Shown here piece by piece: positions 32,965 through 47,439 of a stretch of DNA of 64,000 nt. The DNA lies in NCBI GenBank assembly GCA_029204225.1, contig CM055107.1, forward strand, positions 3,662,706 through 3,726,705. Reading direction: 5' to 3'. Numbering within the stretch: the first letter of the stretch is position 1; each line of letters begins with the position of its first letter. The notes under the pieces were generated by a model. That model had not been told where the DNA came from. It searched no databases and worked only from the letters and a program-made list of their open reading frames with translations. The position numbers and the translations under genes were made by a program. Origin of the DNA: Diphasiastrum complanatum (lineage: Eukaryota; Streptophyta; Lycopodiopsida; Lycopodiales; Lycopodiaceae).

Positions 32965-34997
32965 TCATGCAGAAGGAGCAGGAGCTGTCTGAGGTTTTGG
33001 ATCAGAAACTGCAGCTTCCTCAATTTTGGGAGCATCTTTTGATTCATAAGCAGGTGCAGCATCAGGCACCTTATCTGCGGTTGCTATTGCTGTAGGAACT
33101 GCAGCAGCAGAACCAGTCTGAGGTGTTGGATACGAGACTGGTTTTTTCTCAGGTTCAAGAACATCTTTTAATTTATCTGCTTTTGAAATAGGTGCAGCCT
33201 CGGGCGCTTTTTCGGGGGTTGCTCTTTCGGGAGGAAGTGCAGCTGCAAATTTTGTCTCAGATGTTAAATTCGAAACTGGTTTTTCAACTTTAGGAGCTTC
33301 GCTTGATTCATCTGCTTTTGAAACAGGTGCAGCATCAGGGACATTTTCTGGTCTTGCAGGAGTCACAACTGTGGCAGGTTCTGAAGTGGAAGGTGCTGCT
33401 ACTGCTGCTTCTGTTAGTGCTTTGCTTTTCACTGATTCTTCGGTGGTGACAGTCTTCTCCTCGGGTGCGGCTGGGGACTCAGTTGGCTCCCCGGTATCTT
33501 CAGCAGGTTTTGGTTCGATTAGGACTTCCTTTTCTGCAATAACTGGTGGCTTTTCGACTTCTTCTACAGGAAGCTCCCTCTTCTTCTCATCTACAGCTGC
33601 TTCAACTGGAACTTCTATAACCGGCTCTGGTTCATCTATGACGAAAACGGAAGCTTTAAGCAGCAAAAAAGTACTAGGTCCAGGCAATGCTGCAGCACCA
33701 TATCTGGCCAAAGACTCGCTCAATATGGAAGCACCTGGAAAACCTGCAGATAAAGATTAATCATTAAAAGAAAGATCGGACAGAAGACATGGACTTATTG
33801 CAGAACTTCCCTCATAATAGCAGGCGCCTCTAGCATAATTTTCAATCTTTAATAATTTACATCTGATAAGACTGATCACAAGAACTCAGACAATGCCTTC
33901 AGAAATTACAGAGACGGAGAGAGTACGGATCTCAGTTAGGCGCAATCTGAAATAAGGTCCAAGGGAAGACCTGCTTTAGCAAGATCTTGTATAAGATTCA
34001 GCGTGTGCAAAGCATGCTCTTCGACAATTGAGTCATCTGGCTTCTTCATCAATATCTGTGAAAGTGTAGTTTACAGAAATCAGTTGTTACCGTAATTGTT
34101 TAACTCTGACAAAGTTTACCATCACTTCTCTAACCCTTTCGTAAGTTTTCCGTATGATCACATCCTTTCTTATAAGCCTTACAATTAAATCCATCTGTTC
34201 AAAAGTGCTGCCAGCAAGTTCGATATATATAAACAAAAGGGCCCAATTATTTACATATTGTAAAAGGATGGTCATTTCAAAATACATATTTGTCAGAAAA
34301 TTCGTTCATCCGCATTCATAAATGTAAACCGGATACCTGTAAAGGAGATTTCAATATATATCTAAACCTTTGAAAGCTAAAAAATATCACGATATACCTG
34401 AGTTTTTGTTTCGGAGGTCTTGTACAGCAAAGACACTTTTTCTTTAAATTCGCCCTTCTTTTCCTCTAGTTCCTTAGAGATCATTTCCTGCAAATATCAA
34501 CATTATAATATATGAGATCGTATACGGCATAAAATCTGATTTGTAAAGCTCAAATCCAGCCATTGAATCTAAAACATAAGACATCCAAGCCAACAAATTA
34601 AGTCAATATATTTCTGATCTTATGATCAGAACCTGGTTGGAGCTATCGCCAATAGGAAAGCTATTCGACTCATCTGCCATATTATCATTATAGCTATTCG
34701 AAACAGCAGGCTGAATGTACGATTGCAACTACGGGCAGTAGGAGCACAATTTTGGTAAAAAATCCAAAGAAACATGACATATTTAACTGATTTTTGACAA
34801 ACATAACAATAGAAAGAGTATCTGACAAGGATAATTAAATTTGCAAGTCTGTTGCTCAGCTGAGTTATAAAAGAGTGTCAATAAGTAGAAACAGTCACCT
34901 TTGATTCGTCAAACTCTCTGATAACATCAGAAGCACCTTTCTTCTTCGGTTTCTTCTCAAAAAGCCTCTTCGTAAGTTTCTTCCAGTAAGAAGTCAT
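32965..34997 (-). CDS. Six-exon host gene, unknown function, Pro/Ala/Glu-rich tail
   Basis: Exons 34997-34899, 34728-34633, 34487-34398, 34194-34120, 34055-33971 and 33743-32965 join in phase to about 407 aa from the ATG at 34995-34997. An upstream exon with a targeting peptide is possible, as a TGA closes the frame just above 35084. The N-half is charged and helical (KKLTKRLFEKKPKKKG, EMISKELEEKKGEFKEK, LIRKDVIIRKTYERVREVM). Exons 5-6 make a short hydrophobic segment (SESLARYGAAALPGPSTFLL, then LKASVFVI). The last 200 residues are rich in Pro, Ala, Glu and Val with three imperfect repeats starting PDAAPVSKAD, PEAAPISKAD and PDAAPAYESK. No premature stop exists, so it looks like a living host gene. 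It may be a plastid or membrane-associated protein; I cannot name the family. Confidence 0.75.
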
Positions 34998-36371
34998 GCC
35001 GACAGAGTATCCGATGTACTCAAAAGAAAATGGTTGCCGAGTGCAAACTCTTGTCTTCAAACCGCGATTGCTTTTAAAGAACACGCATCAAACAGGTCCG
35101 AATAGCTCTTCCTAGGCAAGGTCTGGATCAATGACGTTATCACTTTGAATAAGGAGGACGACAGACAGCAGTTTATCTTCAGGCTCTGATTCAAAATTGT
35201 ATGCTCCTTGCAAAAGGAAAAGCTGCAGCAAAACTGAGCCTCTTCAGCCAACAAAGGGTAATGACTCTAGATCTGCAATATTCCTCGTAAGCCTCAACGA
35301 ACAGAATCCCAGCTAGGCGATTGCTGAAAGTGAAGCCAAAGACTGTCTCTGAAACGTGATAATCAGAATTATTGCTCTTAACTTCAAAACGCAAAACAGA
35401 AAAAAGCTTAAAAGGAACAAGGCTGATCCTTATCGAGAAATTTCTTCAAAAATAGGAGCGCACTTTTCACAAGTGGACGATTGGAGGCTCTGAGCACGAA
35501 CTCATGTAATTTCAGTAAGAAAAGAGTCGAGATTATGCCGCTAATCTTCCAAGCAGACAAAGGAAAAACAAAACTGCAGCAACTGCAGATCATCAAAATA
35601 GTTCCACCGAATCACGAAGCAATAGAAGATAACAGAAACAAATAAGGAAGGGGATTGAAAGGGCCAACCTCACTCGACAACAAGAATGGCTTAGCCCTTT
35701 ATACAGTGCCACCTCAGCACCAACATCTCAGATTTCCAGAAATATCCTGGAGCTTTGGACTTCGTCCTCGTGATTACATCGAACATGGACCACTTCGACC
35801 TGCCCCTTCTTTCCAATTCACCATCTCTCTCTCTTTCTTTTTCATTTTCGAAAAACGAGCCGACGATCCAAAAATTGAAAGAAAACGAAAAGGAGCCGAC
35901 GACGTGCGCGGAGTGTATGGTTTCTAAATATAAAACATAAACATGGAAACTACTCGAATACGTACTACTTCCCTCCATGTTTTTTTTTTCTTTTTATTAA
36001 AGATCTAGAGAAGCCCTTATTTGTTTTGAAGCTATTTAGATCTAAAACAAAATTCACGTCATCTACATGAATCAAATTATTAATGTGAAAAGGTTTTCAA
36101 AGGGTCTCAACTACTCTCTCCCTCTCTTTTTAGAGGGAGCCATTGTCAAGAGCAATAACTAGATGTTCCTGCCTCCTTCTCTTGTCTTCGTTGCGTGGGC
36201 GTGAAGCATTGATCCATCTCTATTGAGGGCTGGGTCGGGATTGTTGTTCCTCTCGTCTTGTGTTTCAACGCATGGATTTTTTATGGGTTTTCTTGACATT
36301 TTTTATGCCAGTTTTCTTTTTCGCGAACTATTGCAATATGCGCTTTAAATCCTTATTCTATTTGTTTTATA

Positions 36372-36516
36372 TTTAGCACATAAGTAGTATGCATTCCCTA
36401 GGAGGAACCCTGCTACCGCCTATAGTAGGGCTGAGTCTAGAGCATATTTACTTCACTTTTTTTTTTTTGAGCATTTAGCACATAAGTACTATGTGATCTT
36501 TAGAAGGAAGCTTGCT
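36372..36516 (+). repeat. Short direct repeat (about 44 bp, twice)
   Basis: TTTAGCACATAAGTAGTATG...GGAGGAACCCTGCTA (from about 36372) recurs as TTTAGCACATAAGTACTATG...GAAGGAAGCTTGCTA (from about 36474). Confidence 0.6.
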
Positions 36517-36541
36517 ATATACATTGACTTTTAAAACAGAG

Positions 36542-36655
36542 CATGATCGACTTCGACATACCCGACTCCAACTCCATCGACATCGACACAAGGGCAAATA
36601 GTCGACTTGACTCATTCGACACCCTCGACATCTATCGACTGTCACCACTCAATAG
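36542..36655 (+). repeat. Family 1 LTR fragment, also at 45.02-45.15 kb
   Basis: GACATCGACACAAGGGCAAA and CATTCGACACCCTCGACATC occur here and at 45018-45150, inside the 3' LTR of a family 1 copia. The LTR block 36655-37077 interrupts the match right after CACTCAATAG. Confidence 0.8.
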
Positions 36656-37208
36656 GAAAGCTCTTCCTACAAGGAGATCCTGCTTACAGGACAAACACAA
36701 TGGAAAACACACTACGGAGAAACCACGCAACCAAGTAGAAGCGACCAATCAACTCTAGAAGCTTCACCCCCAAGCCAAGGAATAGGAGGCATGAAAGTAG
36801 AGTGAGAGCCTGACAATGAATCAACCATAAAGTGAAGTAGTAGAGCGAGTTTGGCCTTCTTATATAGAGCCTAGAACCACCTGTGCAACTTAGTCATGCA
36901 AGGTCCCAACTCCCCTATACATAGATTCATTTAGAATAGAGTCTCTATGCATGGATCCTCTATTCATAGAAATGCTTTTGATAACTCTACACATGCACAT
37001 ACGGTCCCAAACCTTGTACTAACTCCATTTAGTGTATTCTGGGCCTCACAAGGATATTAGTTACTGTCGGGTCACATCCAGTATGATGTGGCATAACTAA
37101 CAGCTTGTTTCACTGGAGTAACGTGTATCCAAGACTAGGAGTAATATACTGAATCCTATGTACTGGTCATAAACATAACATTCTTCTCCTCTTAACCTGG
37201 TTTTGTCC

Positions 37209-38305
37209 TCAAAACATGAAAGGATTACAAGAACAGTTCCGTTGACTTTCTTTAATAACTTTAAGAATCATTATCCTTAGTATGACTTTCTTATCAAACA
37301 AGTACTCAGAGTTAAATTGGGTTTTTGGACCTAGAGCTCTCCTTTCGAGATCAAATCTCGAATGTGATGGTACTTCAGAGGTATGTGTTTTGTCTTTGAA
37401 TGGAAGACAGGATCCTGGGACAAATAGATGGCACTCTGAGAGTCCATCAACATCGTGCTTGGCCCTTCTTGTGGTATCTCGATTGCCTCCAGCATTATTT
37501 GCAGCCACACTACCTCATTCACCACCTTTGAAGCTACGACGTATTCAGCTTTGCAAGAGGATTGAGCCACCAAGGTTTGCTTTTTGCACATCTAGCTGAT
37601 TGCAGCTCCGCACACTATTGTACATCCTCCAGTTATGGACTTGCTGTCATCTTTGCAGCTTGCCCAGCTCGCATCACTGTAGTAGTGCAGCTCGAATCCT
37701 TTTTCTTCGTTTTCAGCTCTGTAGGTTAATCCCATATTCTGGGTACCCTTTAGATACTGTAGGATTCGTTTTGCCATTTGCCAATGTGCCATGCCAGGAT
37801 TGGAAGAGAATTGACTCAAGGCGTAAACATAGAAAGCTAGATCGAGTCTGGTACAAATTGTAAGGTACATCATACTACCGATTAAGTTTTGGTAGGGTAT
37901 ACCTGCCATCTTCTGCTCTTCCCCTTCTATTTTTGGGCAATCCTACTTCGTGATCTTGTCTCCAGCTATCATTAGTGTGGCCTTTTCTTTGCAGTCCATC
38001 ATGTGGTACTGCTTGAGCACCTTTCTGGCGTATTCTAACTGACTCAAGTGCATTTCACCCTTTGTTCGATCCCTTCTTATCTCCAGCCCTAGGCATTTTA
38101 TCACTTCTCCAAGATCTGTGATTTCGTAGCTTTCAGAAATTTGACTCTTCATGTCTTTGATCAGCATCAAGGAATTTCCTATCATTAGGGAATCATCCAT
38201 GAAGATAGTCAGTATCACAAAATCTTTTCCTACTCTTTTACTGTAGACATTGTAGTCTGGTTGTGTAGGATTGAAGTCTAGAGACTTCAGAATCATTATA
38301 CATGG
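37209..38305 (-). mobile_element. Copia RT-RNase H fragment
   Basis: Minus-strand pieces: LDFNPTQPDYNVYSKRVGKD, TIFMDDSLMIGN (the YVDD box changed to FMDD), ITDLGEVIKCLGLEI, AHWQMAKRILQYLKGTQNMG, YSDASWASCKDDSKSITG (RNase H) and KHIPLKYHHIRDLI. Stops separate them. A purine-rich AAGAGGAGAAGAA precedes TGTTATG at about 37181. Confidence 0.9.
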
Positions 38306-38309
38306 TTCT

Positions 38310-38640
38310 CTTTGGGTTCTACTACTCATTGGTGCACTCTCTTGATGATATCTTGCAATCTTGTGTGTAGAATGCTCATATTTTGTTATTTTCGGTTCCA
38401 CACGTGTGAAATACAGTAGGGTACTGTAATTGTATGGACAACAAACATATTTTATGTTTTGGTTCATGTTTGATTAGTATCTCTTAGAGTTTGCATCTCA
38501 TTTTGTATGTAGATGCTGATTTTTTCTACATTGGCAGGATTGTTGGTTTGCTCCTTATTGTAACCAAAGATCAGGGACATGGATTGGATCTTGAATGATC
38601 TGAAATCCTTCACAGATATCAGTAGTGATAACCTGTGTGC
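38310..38640 (-). repeat. Retroelement leader block, also at 53.75-54.07 kb
   Basis: Shares long stretches with 53750-54070 in the same orientation, for example TTTTGTATGTAGATGCTGA and TCTACATTGGCA. It reads ISIYIQNEMQTLRDTNQT here and LSIYIQNRMLTLIELDQT there. It lies just inside the primer-binding site at 38640-38653. Confidence 0.75.
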
Positions 38641-38652
38641 TCTGATACCATG

Positions 38653-39593
<941 letters not shown>

Positions 39594-39599
39594 AAATTA

Positions 39600-42330
39600 C
39601 TGACTTCTCATACCTCCAACCCTTCCTTCCAGAAAATCCTTAACCACCTTATCTGATATTCTAGAGATCCACTGATCCATACCTGATCATGTGATTTAAA
39701 CAGAAGAATTAACATGGTTTAGATAAGCTTCGAATCCCTATGGATCCAAGAGCATTAACTCTAGGGACAAGCTTCTATCAACTAACAGATCCAATGTAAT
39801 CCATGTATCAGATTCCACTTCTAACATCACAATTGACATTTAAAACTGCAGATAGCTCCATGCTCACAAAGATATCAGTTATGAATTCAACTAAATGAAT
39901 TCAATCCAAAAAATTAATATCCAATATTAAACAATTATTCCCAAGGATTACCAAAATTCTAACTACAAAATACATTTTCCCGATCACGCTTACTACCTCT
40001 GATGTCCACTCTTCTTCCCCCCTTAAAATTTTCAATCCCTTGAAAATATGTTTTAGCTAAGATACAACAAAGTATAAAGACATTAGTAAATGTTAAAAAA
40101 TAAATTACTGTAGGAAAAACTCCTGAAACAATTTCATTTCTAGTTTATACCTGGGTTGAATCACCGATATACAAAAATCATCCACTAGTATGAAAAACAG
40201 TACTAGTCTGATCTTTTGCATACAATTCACCATAGGAATTAACCAAGAAATGAAATTAGTTTTTTACTTTTGATCAATTCCTATCAATTACAATTTTTTC
40301 AATAAAATTGGACTATTTTTTCTTTTTATTGACTAATTTGGCATTACTCTGTTAATATTAACAAAAACTATCCAAACTCATAATACGAAATTACATGAAT
40401 GAAAATCCTACCAATAGAATTTCAGTAACTCTTAATCTGTATCCAATAGGATTTTATTGTTTGGATAAAGAATTCTGTCACCACTCATTTTGTTTGGTCA
40501 TTTCGTATTGTTTGACGGTTTTAAATTCAATTTTGACGAGTATCTTGCACAAACGTTTACTTGACCCATTTCTAACGATCAATACCGATTAGAAATATAT
40601 TCTAATCAGACAAGTAACCGATTTTAAATTTTAACCAAATATGAAATTTGACAAAATAGAAAAAAATTCAATTTTAACTTTCAATCTGGGAGTACCCTAC
40701 TCCAAAAGTTAAAATAACATACAGTAAAAACTGCCGGCAAATTCGTTGCAGTTCCTTCTGTCAATTATCTATTATTGAAAATAATTTAGCCTTAGTGAAA
40801 CCACTGTGAGTAATTCTAACTGAAAACTCAATATAATCAATTTACCAATCTAAACTCATTCCATAGATAACAAATGACTGAAATTTTGATTTTTCCAAAA
40901 AAATAATAATAATTCAATTTCTGGTTCATTTTACGTAATTCAAAAAAATTCTAACACAAACATTGTTAGTACAAAAGGCAATCGAAATCGAAAAAATTGA
41001 AATATTGTTCGATTGTTAATGTCACTAAAACAATGTCCAACTGGCATGCAAAGCACACTACATCAGTCACAAAACGTCATTACGAAATTTTTTTGCGTAA
41101 ACTTCAGTTTTACAAAATTTGTCAGCCAACATCCCAGATTTGTAATCCCACCGTCAGAGCACATGCGTATGACCACTCAAATCGACTGTAAATCCCTCAT
41201 GCATGTCAGAATCACACTAAGAATCAACATGGAATCAATCCATGCAAGCACAATACCACAATTTAGGGAAAAGACTGGCATGTGATCAGAACAATTACAA
41301 ATTTTGCAAATTTTGCTCACAAAACTGCCAAAATTTCAAACGGCCATAACTTTGGCTACAGTGCACCAAATTAGGCATCGTAAAGCACAGTATAGAGGGA
41401 GATAAAGTGACCGAGATGCTTGCCACATCAGCCTGCCACCTAGGCTTCACACATGTCACAAAAGAGCAGTCATAATTCTGTAGTAGGGCGTACTTCCACA
41501 AGGTATTATGTTGTAAAAATGTGCAAACACCCATCCTCGCCCAAAAGTGATGTTACTAATAGTCTTAAATAGTCTATTAGACTTCTATTTCATATAGTTT
41601 CTAAGAAGCGGTATAGGCTGAGAACAAAGATTTCTAGGTTTGTAGAAGTCAAAATAGCTTCAAACTTGATGGAGATGAAGCATAAGCCACCGACCATCAA
41701 TTTACAGGTCAGATAGCTTGATGGGAAGGTTAAAAGAAATGCTAATCATGTTGTAAAAATTTCCAGCATGATATTCTTATGGATTGAGAGCAATCCATCT
41801 CCCAAAAACCACAAAAATAAGCTATTTTTTGGTCTTTTTTTACCTTCTACCAGCCCAATTCGTGGAATTCTTGGCTCTAACTTCAAGAACAGCTTCAAAA
41901 GGCTTTGGTTCAAATATTTACAAGCTATAAATGGTGTTTTACAGACATCCACTATCCAACTTTATGAAAAAAAAAAAAAACAAGCAAAAATGATGGTTTT
42001 TGGCTATTTTCTAGTTTTTTCTTCACAATAAAGTGGAAATTCATGACATGCAACTCTTTCTCTAGCACATGAAAACCGATTTATAGAATTATAGCTATCT
42101 AATTGATCTGATCTTGTTGGGTTTATGTTCTTACTATCAATTTTGAGTCAAAAAGCATGAAAAAAACAGGCAATTTTGACCATAACATCGACTAGAACTG
42201 TAAATCATGGAAAGATCCGACATGCGTCATTAATGATCCCTAAAATGAAAGTACACTTGCTAGAAAATTCAGATCTACACAAGATTTGAGCTACACAAGA
42301 AAAAGTTCCAAAAAAGCCTTTCAAATTGGC
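39600..42330. other. AT-rich retroelement interior, no gene recognised
   Basis: No convincing frame. 41325-41470 matches 46400-46535 in inverted orientation (GGCCATAACTTT, TAAAGCACA, CCACCTAGGCTTCAC). Confidence 0.6.
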
Positions 42331-43079
42331 TTTCTAGGACAATTCTCCATAAAAACTCCAAAAATTTTCAAGAGAAATGGATCTTGGCACATGCAAATGG
42401 AAACCGGGTGCCATCTTGCTATCCACTTGGAAGAGAATTCCAATTGATCCAATCCGAAATTTCGACGAAAAGTAGCACTTCTCCAAGTTATCCAATCTTC
42501 GTAAGTCTTGCTCTGATACCACTATAAGGGAAAGCTCCTCAAGATCCTGCCTACAAGACAAACACAATGGAAAACACACTATGCAGAAACCACCCAACCA
42601 AGTAGAAGCAACCAATCAACTCTAGAAGCCTCATCCCCAAGCCAAGGAATAGGAGGCATGAAAGTAGAGTGAGAGCCTATTGGCAATGAATCAACCATAA
42701 GGTGAAGTAGTAGGGCGAGTTTGGCCTTCTTATATAGAGCCTAGAACCACCTATGCACTTACTCATGCAAGGTCCCAACTCCCCTATACATAGATTCATC
42801 TATAATAGAGTCTCTATGCATGGATCGCCTATTCATAGAATTGCTATTGATAACTCTACACATGCACATACGATCCCAAACCTTGTTCTAACTCCATTTA
42901 TTGTGTTTTGGGCCTCACAAGGATATTAGTTACTTTCGGGTCACAACCACAATTGATGTATATTAGTACACAAAAAATCAGTTGATCAATATATATACAA
43001 TAACAAGAATTTGAGAAGAGAAGAGTCGAAGATCAATCAGAGATTAGCGGAAGCGTGAATCAGAGTTCCTCCATGAAGC

Positions 43080-45150
43080 AATAGTCCCAGAAGAAGAGAA
43101 CTTCAAAGGACAAGAAGACTAAAACTGAACAAACTGATTCAAACCGGCAACTACAACAACACGATCGACAACATCAAAAGCCGAAAACCAAACTCTTCTA
43201 CAAGTATTGCAAGAGAACCAAACATGACATCATGGACTGTTGAGCTAGAGATGCTCTGCTATGGTATCTCAATCTCGGTGCTTCTCACTCCATGTAAATT
43301 CCTATTTGAAGAACTCACAGTAGCATATTCGAAGTACATTTAGCTCGATGACTCAAGTACACATCAAATTGAAAGCCAAGGAAAGAATTTATTGTCTTTC
43401 AGCAAGATCATGTACATCTTGAGTCATGAGTATGCACTTTCCATCAATGTGAGCACTTCAAAATCTCAGTTATGGCATCAAAGACTAGGACATTTAAATA
43501 TGAGATCAATCTTGTATATGCATCACAATAGCATGGTAAAGAAGTTAAACATGAATGTTGTCTCCACTGACATTCGACATGTCTGTGAGATGTGCTTCAA
43601 TTCTTAATGGGACAAGCCACTAGAGCTAAGTCCATTCTAGAATTGATACATAGTGATCTGTGCAGCCCTATGAGTACTCTCTCTCAGGGTTCAACACTAT
43701 ATTTTATCACTTTTATCAATGGCGAGATTCACCAGTATTATGTTCATCAAGAATAAGTTTGAGGCATTTAATTTCTTCAAAGAATTCAAGCAGTTTACTA
43801 AGACACAAACTGGTCAAAAGCTCAAGGCCCTTCATACAAATAGTGGGGGAGAATATCTCAAGCACAGAGGCCCAAGCTATTTTTTAATAGCTCTATATGT
43901 TGATGACTATTCAATCATCAGCAAATCGAATCAGTTACTACAAGAGACAAAGTATCTATTGTCGAAGGAATTTGAAATGATCGATTCAGGCCTAGTGCAT
44001 TACCTCCTCGGGATCGCAATAACTAGAGACAGAGCAAACAAAAGGATCGTGATAAGCCAAGAAAGGTATCTAACTAGTGTACTTTATAGTTATGGCATGG
44101 ACGACTGCAAGTCGACTGACTCACCTATGGATCCAAGATTTGAGCTATCAAAAGACATGTGTCCGAAGATTGAAGCAGAGAAGGAGATGTGCAAATACCC
44201 CTAGGGACCAGTCAATAGTCAGATCGATCACATATGCCATGGTCTGCACTTGATCCGATCTTGCCTACACAGTCAGCACACAGTCACAACATATGACGAA
44301 TCTTGACTTCACTGGAAAGCTCTATTGAGAGCATTAAGATACATTCAAGCCACAAGCACTATACTCTGTGCTATAATGGAAATACAAAGAATGCTCTAAC
44401 TCTTAATGTTTATTCTTGACTAGACTGGAGATGTGGACACACGAAAATTAACTTCTGGCTACTTATGCTTTCTAGCAGGAGGACCCATCTCATGGAACAG
44501 TTGAAAATAGAAATGCATTTCTTTGTCTTCCACAAAGTTCAAATACATTGCACCACCTCCGTAATAAAGGAGATTATTTGGCTTAGAAGATTGTTGCTTT
44601 AGGATTTAATGTTCTCTCAATTTACACCAACTATACTTTATTTCGACAATTAGAGTCGCATTGCTCTATCTCTGAACCCACGAACTCACTCTAGAACTAA
44701 ACACATTGAAGTTCAATTTCTTTTCTTAGAGAGAAAGTTCTGAACAAAGATGTCAAATTAAGCTACTATCATACTGATAGTATGTTGGCTGATATTTTGA
44801 AAAAACCTCTGTCAAGGGAGAAGCATGTTGTCTTATGCAACCTTATTAAACTTCATTCAGGATCCTAAGAGCTAAGCTCAAGGGGGAGTGATGAAGTTAA
44901 TCTTTACTCCTACTCACCTGAATTCATCTCTTGAGTACTCCTATATAATGCAAATATTCACTCTCTATAACAGCTTGCAGCCTTACTCGCATTACTCGAA
45001 TAGGCTGCATATACATCGACGTTTGAAACAGAGCAGAATCAACTTCGACATACCCAACTCCGAAAGAATTGACATCGACACAAGGGCAAACAGTCGACTC
45101 GACTCATTCGACACCCTCGACATCTGTCAATGATCACCACTCAATAGGAA
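43080..45150 (+). mobile_element. Copia family 1 deletion derivative with 3' LTR
   Basis: In order: nucleocapsid (LFYKYCKRTKHDIMDC), protease remnant (NLGASHSM), the region holding the empty insertion site (about 43331), GAG-pre-integrase (LWHQRLGHLNMRSILYMHH, 43392-43607), an in-frame integrase-RT fusion (43719-44204: LHTNSGGEYLKHRG directly followed by LIALYVDDYSIIS), RNase H remains (RTKHIEVQFLF, DSMLADILKKPLSREKH) and a polypurine tract AAGGGGGAGTG (about 44880). The 3' LTR begins TGATGAAGTTAATC at about 44889. Most of integrase and RT is deleted. Confidence 0.88.
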
Positions 45151-47100
45151 GCTCTCCCTTTGTTCTATCCAATACAGACTATGTCACCGTTCACTATCCA
45201 ATAACTACACCACTTCACGATTGTTACCTACACAATTCACACTAAACACTACTATTATGTCCATGTCCAGTATGAGGGATTCGGAATAATTCTTGACATG
45301 GATAGTCGGTTTCTCCAAGTACATGGTTATTAGTTCTACCTCATCATTTCAGACTTGGTCGGTAAAGTAATTAATAATCATATGAGGGCTCAGACCTATA
45401 ATTGGACATAGGAGCACTTGCATGGTGTTTGACTGCTGTAATGCAAAAATAGGAGGTCAATTGCTTATTCAGGTTGCATGGGGATCCTAAGAGAAATATT
45501 CTCTCCTCATGGGAGAGAATATATACTATGGAAAATTGCCCATCTCCCTATTGAAATTTTTGATTCTATGAGCTAGGATCTCCTCCTCTCTTGTATTCAT
45601 TCACCTTGGCTTGGGGGTGAAGTGGTTAGGGTATTAATTAACATTCTATGCAGAAATTTGGATCTAGTAGAGAGTACAGATCAGAGATGCAATCACAAAC
45701 TGATTGCCAACCATCGAAACCATAAACATCTTCCACAAGTAACAGAGTGACTATCATTTGATCAGCTAGCCTTATGGCAAAAGTGGTAGGCTTCATCTTT
45801 GTAAGTTCCCATTTTGCAACCAGACCCGCGACGTCTCTCTCTTTCTTTCTTCTGATTTATGCTTCTCTTGCAAGTTCTTTCCAGCTATGGTTTCATATGC
45901 TGATCGATCCAGCAGATTCAATCCTCCATGGCCAGTTGTGGCCCCTTGGAAACTAGCTTGCACTGCCAGGGCGCCCAGCTCTGTGACTTGATAGCACTAA
46001 AAATTGTTTTCAATGGAGAGAAATTCAGGGTCTTTTTATCTTATAAACCCTAGCTGTGTTTTGGCTATATGATAGAACTGCCAATTGTTGCTCCATCCTT
46101 CCATGGCTCATCATGCTCTTGTAGACATCACCTAGCTGCTCCAGCGCCCTACTGTAGCTTCTTTTAGTAGGAAAAAAAACCACCTCCTATAGTGCAAGAT
46201 CCACTTGTTTCTTTACTGAAATCCTGATTGACAATTTTCAACCAATCCTTGCATGTTGTTTAAGTTGTTTCTATGCCTCTCTAATGAATGTTAGAAGAGT
46301 GCTTGTAACCTCTGATTGGATGCATATTGGGCTGGATAGAGATTTTTGGTGAAACCATCTTGGAAAGTGCACCCTCCTACCTGAATTTTGATCATTTACT
46401 GGTCGCACGCGTGAAGCCTAGGTGGTATGGTGACATGGTAGGTGTCTTGTAAACCTAGTCTCCCTCTTTTTGTGCTTTACGGTGACCAATTTGGTGTCTT
46501 GTAGAGAAAGTTATGGCCATCGGAAGTTTGACAGTTTTTTAACTAAAAATTTGAAAAAAAATTCGTAATGTTCTGATGCATGCATGTATGTAACTTAGTT
46601 TACTGATTTTCTGTTATTGAAAATGTATGGATAGAACTTTATGCATGTTTGGATGCATGGTACATGAGTGTTCAGTAGATTAATCAGAGAAATTTCATGC
46701 ATGATGCTAATTTTGGCAATTCTAGTTCAAAAAGCTGATTTCCCAATGGTTAGACTATTTATAGGAATTTTTTGATCTTTCAGAAAACATCAGTGCATGT
46801 TAAGCTTGATGCATGCATGATGTTTTGAAATGAGTTCGAAATGTGATGGTACCTGTGAAACTGATAGATCGATCACTTTAATTGATTTTCGTAGATTTCG
46901 AAAATCCCAGTTTTTCGTAAATTTTTCGTGTGGTCCTTCAAAGTTGTTATTGTTCAAAATCGATCTGATATTGATTAAATGGGAATTTCTTCATGAAGTG
47001 AAAGACCTTGCTGAAATTATATCAGCCAGTTTGAAAGTCTAGTACTTTTCACTTTCTAGTTGAGAATTTCGGATCAGTCGACTAATTAAGTTAATTTTTT
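45151..47100. other. Retroelement-derived, no gene recognised
   Basis: Contains a reversed fragment of the 19.2-19.5 kb LTR (45632-45760; TTAACATTCTATGC, CCACAAGTAACAGAGTGA) and the inverted partner (46400-46535) of 41325-41470. Confidence 0.6.
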
Positions 47101-47345
47101 TGTTTCAAGAAATCAATATGGCATATTATAATGTAGGTCTGGATGGTCAGGTGCCTATGCCTACCTATTTGTAGATTTGCCAACAATTAATCAGCCACAA
47201 CCAGTTTCAAGAGAGAAGAAAGAGAAGAAGCTAGAGGTGGTAGATGACTGGTTAACCAAGTGGACCGGTTATTTTAATCTACATGCAATTCCTGAAGAGA
47301 AAAAGATTGAATTCAATCTTGAACCAGAATTTGATCTAATTTGCA
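47101..47345 (+). mobile_element. Gag-like fragment
   Basis: Frame with VVDDWLTKWTGYFNLHAIPE, resembling retroviral-type gag of gypsy elements (WL..W..YF..H.IPE). Short and isolated. Confidence 0.45.
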
Positions 47346-47439
47346 TGTTGCTTTTCTTGTAAGTATAACCTAACTTTGTAGATCTCTTGGATTTAAGCTT
47401 CTGATTTTTCAAATATAGAGCTTGAGGATCCGATCCTGA

